From Lapidilactobacillus gannanensis (lineage in GTDB: Bacteria; Bacillota; Bacilli; Lactobacillales; Lactobacillaceae), in the NCBI RefSeq assembly GCF_003946675.1, contig NZ_RHOT01000012.1:1-61582 (forward strand): a stretch of 61,582 nt of DNA. The letters are read 5' to 3'. The notes below the pieces were generated by a model that was not told the origin of the DNA, made no database searches, and saw only the letters and a program-made list of their open reading frames with translations. Below are positions 1-7,207 of this stretch, piece by piece. Position numbers and translations under genes: made by a program. Within the stretch, counting starts at the first letter, position 1. Each line of letters begins with the position of its first letter.

Positions 1-224
1 GTGTGGTAACTATAAGAATAGGTCTTCATGGCCTTTTTGGTCTAGTCATTTAGGTGTTGCACTTCAATTTTAAATCCGGCGTGAATAAATGAATAAAAAG
101 TTACGCCAGTAGTTGTCTTCTTTTCAAGAAATGGCTATGTTGGAAATAATGATGTTAAGTTTGACCATTTCCCGGGCAGATCTAACAACAGCGAGGTTTT
201 ATTAAAAAATGGAGGTTACGCCTA
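1..224. other. Intergenic sequence at window edge
   Basis: No coding region, RNA gene or clear promoter is visible. The last bases carry the ribosome binding site of the following metallophosphatase gene (GGAGG, nine bases before ATG). Confidence 0.5.
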
Positions 225-1097
225 ATGTTGCACTACCAAGAGCGAGCATTTCGCATCATGCAATTAACTGACATCCACATTGGTTCATTCCCCTTTGTCA
301 CGGAGGATTTACAAACCTTGGCCGCTATCAAAAAGGCCGTACTGGCCGTTAAGCCGGATTTAATCATGGTCACCGGTGATCTGATCTGGTCCGATGATGT
401 TGAGCAACCTGAGCGAGGTTATCAAGCCTTGGTTGAATTATTCAATCAATTACCTTTCCCAATTGCCGTGACTTATGGCAATCATGATGCGGAGGATACC
501 ATGACCCGAACTCATCTACGCCAATTAGAAGCCGGACTAAAATATCGGGTTCCTAAACAGCACGCCTTTGTTGATGATCGTGATAAAGAAGCTTACACGT
601 TAGAAATCACTGATGAGCACGGTTTAAGCCACGTACTGTATGTCATTGATACTGGTAACCACGCCCCAGGCAGTCAAACAGCCTATGACTACCCTTCTGC
701 ACAACAAGTTACTTGGTGGCGCCAAACACAAGCTGACTACCAAGCCAACCAAGATCGACCAATACTTGACTTAGCTTTTATCCACATTCCACTGCCTGAA
801 TACCAACAAGCGGGCGAACATCAATTAGCGGGGTTCTTTTGGGAACAAAACCCACGTGTTTCCTGTGGCCAATTGAACTCGGGACTTTTTGCTGAGTTAG
901 CTCAGGATGACCAGTTAAAAGCCGTTTTCTGTGGCCATGATCACGACAACAATTTTGTTGGCACTTATTTAGGCAAGCAACTGATTTACGGGAACGTTTC
1001 TGGATATAATTGTTATGGCGATTTACCTCGTGGTTATCGTCTGATTAATTTGCAACCCGACCAATTTACGACCGCAGTAATTCCCTATCAATCCTAA
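225..1097 (+). CDS. Calcineurin-like metallophosphoesterase
   Basis: A 290-residue cytoplasmic protein of the calcineurin-like phosphoesterase superfamily. The metal-binding signatures are in order: D-x-H at residues 16-18, GD at 51-52, GNHD at 85-88, a histidine near 187 in FIHIP, and GHDHD near 238. Together these make the two-metal site. There is no signal peptide or membrane segment, so it should act on a soluble phosphoester; the substrate cannot be read from sequence. The layout resembles the purple-acid-phosphatase-like Dcr2/YkuE branch more than the YfcE/MJ0936 phosphodiesterases. GGAGG lies nine bases before the ATG. The gene is monocistronic and ends before a bidirectional terminator shared with the convergent aldo/keto reductase. 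Confidence 0.9.
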   Translation: MLHYQERAFRIMQLTDIHIGSFPFVTEDLQTLAAIKKAVLAVKPDLIMVTGDLIWSDDVEQPERGYQALVELFNQLPFPIAVTYGNHDAEDTMTRTHLRQLEAGLKYRVPKQHAFVDDRDKEAYTLEITDEHGLSHVLYVIDTGNHAPGSQTAYDYPSAQQVTWWRQTQADYQANQDRPILDLAFIHIPLPEYQQAGEHQLAGFFWEQNPRVSCGQLNSGLFAELAQDDQLKAVFCGHDHDNNFVGTYLGKQLIYGNVSGYNCYGDLPRGYRLINLQPDQFTTAVIPYQS

Positions 1098-1246
1098 ACA
1101 AGTACCGCCACTTAGGCAGTCACTAGGGACCAATCTAATTGTTTAAAGTAATCTAAATTACTAACGCGTTCTACTTAACACGCATACTTTTAGCGATTAA
1201 ATGCGGACCCACCCGACAACTTCAAATAATATCTACTGCCAAAATA

Positions 1247-1300
1247 AGCCTGTGTGGCAATCCCCAGTTAAACTGGAAATTGCCACACAGGCTTTATAAT
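1247..1300. terminator. Bidirectional rho-independent terminator
   Basis: Perfect 15-bp inverted repeat (1247-1261 with 1279-1293, starting AGCCTGTGTGG). It is flanked by AT-rich tracts on both sides and sits between the convergent metallophosphatase and aldo/keto reductase genes. Confidence 0.8.
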
Positions 1301-1394
1301 TACCGTCATTTATTTTTTTAATTAGTGCCGAGTTAATTCTGGGTTGTTAATCTGGTCGCCGATAAGCTCATTGCTGGCTGATTGTGCTTAGCTA

Positions 1395-2384
1395 TTATTT
1401 GCCAACAATGGCATCAATTTGAGCCAACTCTTCAGCTGCAAAATCCAAGTGATTTAGTGCTTTGAGGCTATCTTCAAGTTGGCTTAAGCGTGAGGCACCT
1501 ACTAGCACACTGGTAACAGTTGGTTGCCGCAAATTCCATGCTAGCGCCATTTCCGCAAGGCTTTGTCCCCGATTTTGCGCAATTTGATTTAACTGCTGAA
1601 CTTTATTGATAGTCGCTTCAACATTTTCTGGGGATAAGAAAGGACTTGAAGAACGGCCAGCTCGAGAATCAGCTGGAATACCATTTAAGTAACGATTAGT
1701 TAACAGCCCTTGTGCTAACGGACTAAAAGTAATCGCTCCTAAATTTTCCTGGGTTAAAACATCAGTTAAACCGTCTTCGATCCAACGATCAAACATGTTG
1801 TAGCGCGGCTGGTGAATAATAAACGGTGTGCCCAATTTCTTGAAGACCTTGGCAATAGCTACTGTTTGTTCAGCCGAATAGTTAGAAACACCAATATAGA
1901 GTGCTTTGCCTTGACGAACTAATAAATCCAGTGCGCCCGCTGTCTCTTCAATTGGCGTATCTGGATCTGGCCGATGATGATAGAAAATGTCAACATAGTC
2001 CAGTCCCATTCGTTGCAAACTCTGGTCACAACTGGCAATAATATTCTTCTTTGAACCCCATTCACCATAAGGGCCTGGCCACATATAATAACCAGCTTTA
2101 GAGGAAATCACTAATTCATCCCGATACTGTCCTAATTCTTCCCGTAAAATTCGGCCAAAATTACGTTCTGCCGAGCCGGCCGGTGGTCCATAATTATTTG
2201 CTAAATCAAAATGAGTGACGCCACGATCAAAGGCGCCACAAAGAATTTCTTTCTGGTTGCTTAGTCGGTCAACATCACCAAAATTATGCCACAGGCCTAG
2301 AGAAATTGCTGGCAATCTTAAACCCGATTGCCCCACATGACGGTATGGCATTGTTTCATAACGTTGTTTGCTTGCTTGATACAT
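1395..2384 (-). CDS. Aldo/keto reductase, YghZ (AKR14) type
   Basis: A 329-residue NADPH-dependent aldo/keto reductase with a TIM-barrel fold. The catalytic tetrad is visible as Asp60 and Tyr65 (FDLANNYGP), Lys96 (ISSKAGY) and His136/137 (FYHHRPD). The N-terminal segment and the WPGPYGEWGS stretch match the YghZ/Gpr branch, which reduces L-glyceraldehyde 3-phosphate and methylglyoxal-like aldehydes in other bacteria. That substrate is family knowledge, not shown here. Length is typical. The start follows a GAGGTG ribosome binding site. A good -10 (TATAAT, minus strand, 2415-2420) lies upstream, so the gene is probably transcribed alone. Confidence 0.9.
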   Translation of the reverse strand: MYQASKQRYETMPYRHVGQSGLRLPAISLGLWHNFGDVDRLSNQKEILCGAFDRGVTHFDLANNYGPPAGSAERNFGRILREELGQYRDELVISSKAGYYMWPGPYGEWGSKKNIIASCDQSLQRMGLDYVDIFYHHRPDPDTPIEETAGALDLLVRQGKALYIGVSNYSAEQTVAIAKVFKKLGTPFIIHQPRYNMFDRWIEDGLTDVLTQENLGAITFSPLAQGLLTNRYLNGIPADSRAGRSSSPFLSPENVEATINKVQQLNQIAQNRGQSLAEMALAWNLRQPTVTSVLVGASRLSQLEDSLKALNHLDFAAEELAQIDAIVGK

Positions 2385-2463
2385 ACTTTCACCTCAATTA
2401 TTAAGACTAATGCTATTATAATTGAAACAACTGCTTTATTAAAGCGATTTCAAATATTCTTCA

Positions 2464-3309
2464 TTAACGTTGACTACTAAAAGCTCGCTGTTTCTTAAAA
2501 CGACGTTTAGCAGTAATGGCTAACAAACTAATATCACCAACCAGTAAAAAGATCATTGAACGACTAATAAATTGTGTGCCAGTATTGGTAATTAAGCCAC
2601 TACCAGTACTACTCAACATTTGACTAACAAATAAAGCCGCCGCCAAAATCAACAGAATCAAGTTCAGCCCAGCAAACCGATAAGCCAGGTTACGCAATAA
2701 CTTAGCATTAAGCAGACTAAAAATAACAATCACAATTGGCAAAAGAATCAATAATTGACCGACTAGTTTCAGCAACGTTGCGGAAACCACAAAATTACTA
2801 CCTAACTGTTGACCGCCACTAGCCAACAATAAATGTGCCAAACTGGCCGTGCCTTGACTTTGAATAAAACTTTGACCAAAAGCGCCTAATAAACTAATAA
2901 AACCAGCAATAACAGCTAACCAGCCTGTAACACCCAATTTAGCCAGTTTCGGCAAATGCAACTTACTTAAGGTTTGCGTTAATTTGCTAAAAAAGTGATG
3001 TTGGTGCTGACCTTGCGACTGGCCAGCATCCGAACTGGGCGCTACTTTAGTTGAATGTTGCCGCTGAGTCCGCGATAAAGGCTGCGCTGAATCTTCACCC
3101 TGATTGTCGGCCTGATCAGTCTGGACCTTGAATTGCCGAGTCGCCTCTGGATCAGTCGCAGCTGCTTTTAACGCATAGCCACAATGAGCACAAAATAAAT
3201 CTTCTGGTGTCACAATTTGACCACAACGCGGACAAAAATGAGCATCACTAGTCCGCTGTTGCGAATTTAAATCTGGTTGCTCTTGCCATTGTTCAAATTT
3301 TCTTTGCAT
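2464..3309 (-). CDS. Zinc-ribbon multi-pass membrane protein
   Basis: A 281-residue protein of unknown function. An N-terminal double-CxxC zinc ribbon (Cys26, Cys29, Cys40, Cys43) is followed by a polar, Gln/Ser-rich linker to about residue 120. Four hydrophobic segments fill about residues 130-270, and the tail is basic. This resembles the zinc_ribbon_2 membrane proteins (TcaA/YvbJ neighbourhood) common in lactobacilli, whose roles are mostly unknown. AGGAG lies seven bases before ATG. It is upstream of the reductase on the same strand, but the intervening 79 bases contain the reductase's own -10, so co-transcription is uncertain. Confidence 0.7.
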   Translation of the reverse strand: MQRKFEQWQEQPDLNSQQRTSDAHFCPRCGQIVTPEDLFCAHCGYALKAAATDPEATRQFKVQTDQADNQGEDSAQPLSRTQRQHSTKVAPSSDAGQSQGQHQHHFFSKLTQTLSKLHLPKLAKLGVTGWLAVIAGFISLLGAFGQSFIQSQGTASLAHLLLASGGQQLGSNFVVSATLLKLVGQLLILLPIVIVIFSLLNAKLLRNLAYRFAGLNLILLILAAALFVSQMLSSTGSGLITNTGTQFISRSMIFLLVGDISLLAITAKRRFKKQRAFSSQR

Positions 3310-3412
3310 GATTTTACTCCTGAAAAATTCATTCTAAAAATATCAAGCCATAAAACTAGTTCCTCTTTCATTCTACACAAAATAAGTTATTTGTCCGTTT
3401 TTTTATGAAAAC

Positions 3413-3441
3413 TTGCTTAAAAATTAAAGATTTGCTATGCT
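3413..3441 (+). promoter_or_regulatory. Promoter of the SMR exporter leader
   Basis: TTGCTT (3413-3418), a 17-base spacer, then TATGCT (3436-3441). Transcription would start near 3448 and include the whole hairpin leader before the exporter gene. Confidence 0.5.
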
Positions 3442-3447
3442 AACTAT

Positions 3448-3545
3448 AAATATTAAACGATTTGCCACCGGGCGAGAGCGTACTTATTCCATTAGGTCAT
3501 GTTGGAATAGGACCCTCTCGTTTTTTTGTTTGATCGCAAATCAAG
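3448..3545 (+). promoter_or_regulatory. Candidate riboswitch/attenuator leader of gdx-like gene
   Basis: The leader contains an outer stem CGAGAG (3473-3478) with CTCTCG (3515-3520) directly followed by seven T. This is a terminator placed immediately before the ribosome binding site. Inside it is a second hairpin, TATTCCA/TGGAATA (3485-3491 with 3503-3509). GATTTGC (3459-3465) is exactly complementary to GCAAATC (3536-3542) beyond the terminator and could form an alternative fold. The downstream gene is a Gdx-type guanidinium exporter, a family often controlled by guanidine riboswitches. I could not match this leader to a specific class. Confidence 0.55.
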
Positions 3546-3558
3546 GAGGAAAATTATT

Positions 3559-3879
3559 ATGTCATGGCTATTTTTAGTTTTTGCAGGAATATTCGAAGTT
3601 GTTTGGGCGACGACGATGAAATTATCCCACGGATTCAGTAAATTGCCTTTCACCTTAGCCACTATTTTCGGTATGATCGCCAGCTTTTTACTGCTGGCGC
3701 AAGCAATCAAGAAATTGCCGATGAGCCTTGCTTACCCGGTTCGGACTGGTATTGGCGCCGTGGGTGCGATTATTGTTGGCGTGATTTTATTCAAAGACCA
3801 ATTGAGCCCTCTGACTTGGGTTTTTGTCATCATGCTACTTGTGGGTATTATTGGCATTAAAGTGACTAGTGGTCATTAA
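3559..3879 (+). CDS. gdx: SMR-family exporter, Gdx/SugE-type (guanidinium exporter)
   Basis: A 106-residue four-helix membrane protein of the small multidrug resistance family. The essential glutamate is Glu13, in a FEVVWATTMKLSHGF stretch typical of the Gdx (formerly SugE) branch, whose characterised members are proton-coupled guanidinium antiporters working as antiparallel dimers. EmrE-type polyspecific pumps differ here. AGGAGG lies nine bases before this ATG, and the hydrophobic N-terminus begins with it, so upstream in-frame codons are not used. The gene stands alone, transcribed from a leader with a terminator hairpin, which suggests ligand-controlled expression. Function is inferred from family and leader. 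Confidence 0.85.
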   Translation: MSWLFLVFAGIFEVVWATTMKLSHGFSKLPFTLATIFGMIASFLLLAQAIKKLPMSLAYPVRTGIGAVGAIIVGVILFKDQLSPLTWVFVIMLLVGIIGIKVTSGH

Positions 3880-3948
3880 AAATTAATTCTGGCATTAATA
3901 ACCGTGAGCGCTAAAAGTAAGCTCAAGCTAAATTAAGTTGCAGAAGTA

Positions 3949-3976
3949 CCCCCCCAAAAAAAAAATTTTTTGTAAA
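3949..3976. repeat. Homopolymer block C7-A10-T6
   Basis: Seven C, ten A and six T run consecutively downstream of the gdx-like gene. No gene spans it. Such a tract is prone to slippage and to sequencing error. Confidence 0.6.
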
Positions 3977-4021
3977 TTGCCTAATTATAAATAGTTATTT
4001 ACTGATAAAACAACGCCCTTA

Positions 4022-4060
4022 CATTCATTCCATCATGAATGCCACTATCCTACAAGTGGC
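4022..4060. repeat. Two tandem small hairpins
   Basis: CATTCAT/ATGAATG (around 4022-4041) is immediately followed by GCCACT/AGTGGC (4041-4060). No T-run follows, so these are not clear terminators. They lie between gdx and the terminator of rplS. Confidence 0.35.
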
Positions 4061-4081
4061 AATTTAGTCATAAATTCGCCA

Positions 4082-4118
4082 ATAAAAAAAGCCGTCATTT
4101 CTGACGACTTTTTTTGCT
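4082..4118. terminator. Terminator downstream of rplS
   Basis: AAAGCCGTCA / TGACGACTTT hairpin with T-runs on both strands. It ends the rplS transcript and can also stop transcription from the gdx side. Confidence 0.8.
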
Positions 4119-4126
4119 GCAATATC

Positions 4127-4474
4127 TTAACGTTTACGTTCTGGGATACGAGCAGCTTTACCACGTAAGGCACGTAAGTAGTACAATTTAGAACGACGTA
4201 CACGGCCAAGACGGATAACTTCGATTTTTTCAACCCGAGGTGTGTGTAATGGGAATGTCCGTTCAACACCAACGCCGTTACTGATCTTACGAACAGTATA
4301 AGTTTCGCTAATGCCAGTACCATGACGCTTGATAATAACGCCTTCAAATAACTGGATCCGTTCGCGAGTACCTTCGACGATTTTAGCGTGAACACGGATT
4401 GTGTCCCCAGCACGAAAATCAGGAATATCTTCCCGTAATTGACTCTTGGTAATGTCTGAAATTAATTGATTCAT
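4127..4474 (-). CDS. rplS: 50S ribosomal protein L19
   Basis: A 115-residue ribosomal protein, full length for the family, with the conserved [15 protein letters not shown] and [13 protein letters not shown] regions and a basic C-terminus. L19 sits at the 30S-50S interface and contributes to intersubunit bridges. A ribosome binding site (AGGAG) precedes the ATG. The gene closes the rpsP-khpA-rimM-trmD-rplS cluster. It also has its own promoter overlapping the trmD stop codon and a structured L19-type leader, so it can be regulated separately from trmD. A strong terminator follows. Confidence 0.97.
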   Translation of the reverse strand: MNQLISDITKSQLREDIPDFRAGDTIRVHAKIVEGTRERIQLFEGVIIKRHGTGISETYTVRKISNGVGVERTFPLHTPRVEKIEVIRLGRVRRSKLYYLRALRGKAARIPERKR

Positions 4475-4560
4475 ACCAATTTCTCCTCTTCATCCAACAT
4501 TCTTACCTTGTTTCTAAACCAAGACAGCGGAATATTGTTGCTATGTGGTCCTACCACAAT
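4475..4560 (-). ncRNA. L19 leader (autoregulatory 5' UTR)
   Basis: The roughly 85-base untranslated leader of rplS contains TTCCGCTGTCTTGG followed by TAAGAATGTTGGATGAAGAGG. This resembles the Firmicutes L19 leader (Rfam L19_leader), a presumed binding site for L19 itself. It was identified from memory of the motif, not by a covariance search. Confidence 0.6.
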
Positions 4561-4565
4561 ATTAA

Positions 4566-4595
4566 ATAATATCACAAATCGTTAAAGCTTGACAA
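4566..4595 (-). promoter_or_regulatory. Promoter of rplS overlapping the trmD stop
   Basis: On the minus strand TTGTCA (4590-4595) and TATTAT (4566-4571) are separated by 18 bases. The trmD TGA stop (4572-4574) lies inside the spacer. Confidence 0.5.
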
Positions 4596-5321
4596 GTCAT
4601 CCCGTTGATTTAATTGCCGAACTAATTTCTGAATGGTCGGATCAGTAATTTTTTCTAATAAATCTGGTCGTTCTTTTAAGGTTCGCCAAACGGCAGCTTT
4701 TAAACGCCATTCGGCAATTAATGGATGATTGCCATTCGTCAACACAAATGGTACCGTTTGCCCCTGATAATCAGCTGGTCGCGTATATTGCGGATATTCC
4801 AATAAACCTTGGGCAAACGAATCAGTTGCTGCCGATTCTTGTTTACCTAACACACCAGGAATTTGCCGGGCGAGCGCATCAATCATCACCATTGCTGGCA
4901 GTTCACCGCCAGTAACCACATAATCACCTAAAGAAACTTGATCCGTCGCTAAATCATAAACTCGTTGATCAAAGCCTTCATAGTGACCACAAATAAACGT
5001 CAAATGCTGGCATTGCGCTAATTCAACTGCATAAGCATGGTCAAATTGGCGACCACCAGGATCCAAAATAATTGTCCGATCAGAAGGCCCATGTTTGGCC
5101 GTCACATCATTTAGCGCCGCTGCAATTGGCTGAACTTGCAACAGCATGCCAGCACCACCACCATATGGTGTGTCATCAACATGATGCTGCTTATTTGTAG
5201 TAAAGTCACGAAAATTTGTAACATCAATTTTTAAAATACCATTTTCCTGTGCGCGGCCAATTAAAGACGCTTGCAGGGCCCCGAACATTTCTGGAAATAA
5301 ACTTAAAATATCAATTTGCAT
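4572..5321 (-). CDS. trmD: tRNA (guanine-N1-)-methyltransferase
   Basis: A 249-residue SPOUT-class methyltransferase that makes m1G37 in tRNAs with G36, preventing +1 frameshifting. The trefoil-knot cofactor region is visible: GGGAGM near residue 76, YEGFDQR near 118, and [14 protein letters not shown] near 132. Length is standard and it acts as a cytoplasmic dimer using S-adenosylmethionine. It starts 11 bases after rimM, with a GGAGT ribosome binding site, so the two are co-transcribed. The C-terminal domain is intact. Confidence 0.97.
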   Translation of the reverse strand: MQIDILSLFPEMFGALQASLIGRAQENGILKIDVTNFRDFTTNKQHHVDDTPYGGGAGMLLQVQPIAAALNDVTAKHGPSDRTIILDPGGRQFDHAYAVELAQCQHLTFICGHYEGFDQRVYDLATDQVSLGDYVVTGGELPAMVMIDALARQIPGVLGKQESAATDSFAQGLLEYPQYTRPADYQGQTVPFVLTNGNHPLIAEWRLKAAVWRTLKERPDLLEKITDPTIQKLVRQLNQRDDLSSFNDL

Positions 5322-5332
5322 GATGTGACTCC

Positions 5333-5854
5333 TTAATCATCCAAGCCAGCTGGCACTTCAACATAGGCCATTTTGGCAGCCAAATCAATTTTAAGAACAA
5401 CTGATTTTAGATAGGGCAATAACAGATCAGCCTTTTTCGGGCGTTTGATCACCCAAACGTCATTGGCTCCCGGCGCCAGAATTTCTTTGACCACACCGAT
5501 AGTTTCGTTAGTTGCTTGTTCAACTACCGTTAAGCCAACAATATCACGATAATAATACTCACCAGGTGCCAAACGATGCTGTTCAGCCTCCGTCACATAT
5601 AATAAGTGTGTTTTCAATGGTAAAACTTGATCTAAGTTATCGTAACCAGTAAAAGTCAACAAATGCATTTGTTGCTGGCGACGATGGGTTTTAATCGTCA
5701 ATTCTTGATAACGATTGCCGCCGATCTGCACAAATAAAGTCCGCCCGATCTTAAAACGTTTCTCAGGAAAATCAGTTGTTGCCAGCACTTTTACTTCACC
5801 ACGAACACCATGGGTATTCACGATTCGACCAACTTCGTAGTAATTTTCTGCCAC
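5333..5854 (-). CDS. rimM: Ribosome maturation factor RimM
   Basis: A 173-residue two-domain protein that binds S19 and assists maturation of the 30S head. The N-terminal RimM barrel has [15 protein letters not shown], and the PRC-barrel domain has YYYRDIVGL and [10 protein letters not shown] chose the GTG at 5854, because GGAGG lies eight bases ahead of it; the in-frame GTG five codons earlier overlaps that ribosome binding site. A rho-independent terminator lies about 50 bases upstream, between khpA and rimM. Expression of rimM-trmD may therefore depend on read-through or its own promoter. Confidence 0.92.
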   Translation of the reverse strand: MAENYYEVGRIVNTHGVRGEVKVLATTDFPEKRFKIGRTLFVQIGGNRYQELTIKTHRRQQQMHLLTFTGYDNLDQVLPLKTHLLYVTEAEQHRLAPGEYYYRDIVGLTVVEQATNETIGVVKEILAPGANDVWVIKRPKKADLLLPYLKSVVLKIDLAAKMAYVEVPAGLDD

Positions 5855-5896
5855 GATTGTTTCCTCCACAATTGTCTATCTCAGTTATTTTAATTC

Positions 5897-5931
5897 AAAA
5901 AAAGCTAGGATAAAGAAACTTTATCCCAGCT
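5897..5931 (-). terminator. Terminator between khpA and rimM
   Basis: The minus-strand hairpin AGCTGGGATAAAG / CTTTATCCTAGCT is followed by seven T. It lies inside a normally continuous operon, so it is likely partial or attenuating. Confidence 0.75.
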
Positions 5932-5939
5932 CAATCGTC

Positions 5940-6188
5940 CTAATTATCAAGAATATTTAAACGAATTCGTTTACCATTATCCAAACGAATACCATAAATC
6001 AACGTCCGAATTGCCTGAGCGACCCGACCTTGCTTACCAATAATTCGACCGATATCTTTGCGGTTAACCGCTAAATTGTAGGTCACAAAATGACTATCTG
6101 CCGTAGTTGCAATTGATAATTCATCAGGTACCATGATTAACGGTGTAACAATAGCGCTGATCAAATTTTTAACTGCTTCCGTGGTCAT
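5940..6188 (-). CDS. khpA: RNA-binding KH-domain protein KhpA
   Basis: An 82-residue single KH-domain protein with the GxxG loop as IGKQGR near residue 52. KhpA partners with KhpB/Jag to bind RNA, and in streptococci and lactobacilli it affects cell elongation and division. It lies six bases after rpsP, as in most Firmicutes (ylqC position). Only a weak ribosome binding site (AAGTAGTAG) is seen, suggesting translational coupling to rpsP. It is followed by a terminator. Confidence 0.93.
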   Translation of the reverse strand: MTTEAVKNLISAIVTPLIMVPDELSIATTADSHFVTYNLAVNRKDIGRIIGKQGRVAQAIRTLIYGIRLDNGKRIRLNILDN

Positions 6189-6194
6189 CTGCTA

Positions 6195-6470
6195 CTACTT
6201 CTTTTCGAAACGAGCTTCGTGATACTTCTTCATAATGCCTTGTGTTGATAACAAGTTACGAACAGTATCTGAAGGTTGAGCACCCTTTTGTAACCAGTCT
6301 AAGATAACATCTTCGTCCAATTTCAGTTGAACTGGTTCTGAGATTGGGTTGTAGTAACCAACTTCTTGAATGAAGCGGCCATCACGAGGTGCACGTGAAT
6401 CAGCAACAACTAAGCGATAGAATGGTTTACGTTTTGAGCCCATGCGGCGCATACGAATCTTAACAGTCAT
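6195..6470 (-). CDS. rpsP: 30S ribosomal protein S16
   Basis: A 91-residue ribosomal protein with the typical start [21 protein letters not shown] and the basic C-terminal stretch. S16 is needed for assembly of the 30S body. AGGAGG precedes the ATG. It is first in the rpsP-khpA-rimM-trmD-rplS cluster and has its own promoter 36 bases upstream (TTTACA-17-TATATT), partly inside a perfect inverted repeat. It is separated from ffh by 737 bases holding two copies of a structured repeat, whereas ffh-rpsP are close neighbours in many Firmicutes. Confidence 0.97.
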   Translation of the reverse strand: MTVKIRMRRMGSKRKPFYRLVVADSRAPRDGRFIQEVGYYNPISEPVQLKLDEDVILDWLQKGAQPSDTVRNLLSTQGIMKKYHEARFEKK

Positions 6471-6505
6471 AATTTAATTTCCTCCTAAAATAACTAACAC
6501 AAAAT

Positions 6506-6552
6506 AATATACCAAATCTTGGCACCGATGTAAAGTGTTTTTTCTTTACATC
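6506..6552 (-). promoter_or_regulatory. rpsP promoter with palindromic -35 region
   Basis: On the minus strand TTTACA (6529-6534), 17 bases, then TATATT (6506-6511). The -35 is half of a perfect 9-bp inverted repeat GATGTAAAG/CTTTACATC (6527-6535 and 6544-6552), which could be an operator or fold as a hairpin. Confidence 0.6.
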
Positions 6553-6609
6553 TAGAAATACTTGACACAGAAAATACGTTAAGGCCTAGCATAGTGGTAA
6601 AACGGGACA

Positions 6610-6760
6610 GGTTCTGACTGCATTCCTGCTGCTTGTAGTGGAACGCTGCCGACATTGATCTGAGCCAATTACAAACCAAATTGCCTCAAATACAGGTCTT
6701 ATTGTAAGTGCTAAAGCACCAACAATAATTTGGCTACCACTCGCCCAGGATCGGGCGCAA
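6610..6760 (+). repeat. Structured intergenic repeat, copy 1
   Basis: Bases 6636-6679 match the reverse complement of 46547-46590 at 41 of 44 positions. Two internal hairpins are shared with copy 2 at 7020-7170: hairpin 1 is TGAG-CAATT / AATTG-CTCA (6661-6688), and hairpin 2 is TTATTGT / ACAATAA topped by GTGC-TAAA-GCAC (6699-6728). The outer ends are more degenerate than in copy 2. Open frames here share peptides only because of the repeat and are not genes. Ends are approximate. Confidence 0.75.
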
Positions 6761-6903
6761 ATTAAAACCATTGGCTGGCGACAAAATCCCTCCATTCCGT
6801 CAGGAGTTGAGGTAGTACGCTTCAACTTTGTTGGTTGTTAAGGTGATTTTCGTGGAGCCGAGCGGCTTAATTCGAATTGTCGTCATAATTGAACAATATC
6901 ACC

Positions 6904-6960
6904 AAAAAAGTCTGTTTGACAATTTTCTGGTTTAATTCAGAAGTATTATCAAACAGGCTT
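6904..6960 (-). terminator. Terminator downstream of ffh (and repeat copy 2)
   Basis: The minus-strand hairpin AAGCCTGTTTGATAAT / ATTGTCAAACAGACT is followed by six T. It lies between the two repeat copies, so copy 2 would be transcribed in antisense as part of the ffh 3' UTR. Confidence 0.7.
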
Positions 6961-7019
6961 AGTGGTTTACTTCAATCTGCTTTTCTAAACAGTGGTGCTC
7001 AGTTCTGTTAGTTTACTCA

Positions 7020-7170
7020 GGTGGTTGCTGGGCGATTGTTCTGGCGTGGAACGCTGTGGCCGTCGATTTGAGCTTATTGCTAGCGCAACAATCTCAAATT
7101 CGAGGCTTATTCTAAGCGATAAATCGCTAAGAATAATTTCACAGCTGACGCCAATCGCCCAGCAACCACC
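7020..7170 (+). repeat. Structured intergenic repeat, copy 2 (cloverleaf-like)
   Basis: A 151-base element bounded by a perfect 18-bp inverted repeat (7020-7037 with 7153-7170, beginning GGTGGTTGCTGGGCG). It continues inward with GGCG/CGCC and GCTGTG/CACAGC. Inside are two hairpins: TTTGAG/CTCAAA with inner TTGC/GCAA (7067-7098), and TTATTCT/AGAATAA topped by AGCGA-TAAA-TCGCT (7107-7136). The whole can fold as a three-way junction. No open frame of note. Confidence 0.8.
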
Positions 7171-7207
7171 AATCAAATTGGGAGAATTCTACTAACACTG
7201 CCAACCA

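Noticed and set aside
4045..4413. 122-codon minus-strand frame
   Set aside because: It overlaps rplS in another frame and extends over its terminator; rplS is certain.
6494..6825. Two minus-strand open frames with peptides such as VCNWLRSM and AAFHY
   Set aside because: They come from repeat copy 1; a similar peptide appears in the frame over copy 3 only because the DNA is repeated. No ribosome binding site and no family.
6985..7195. Opposed short open frames over repeat copy 2
   Set aside because: They are produced by the palindrome; both strands give similar frames.
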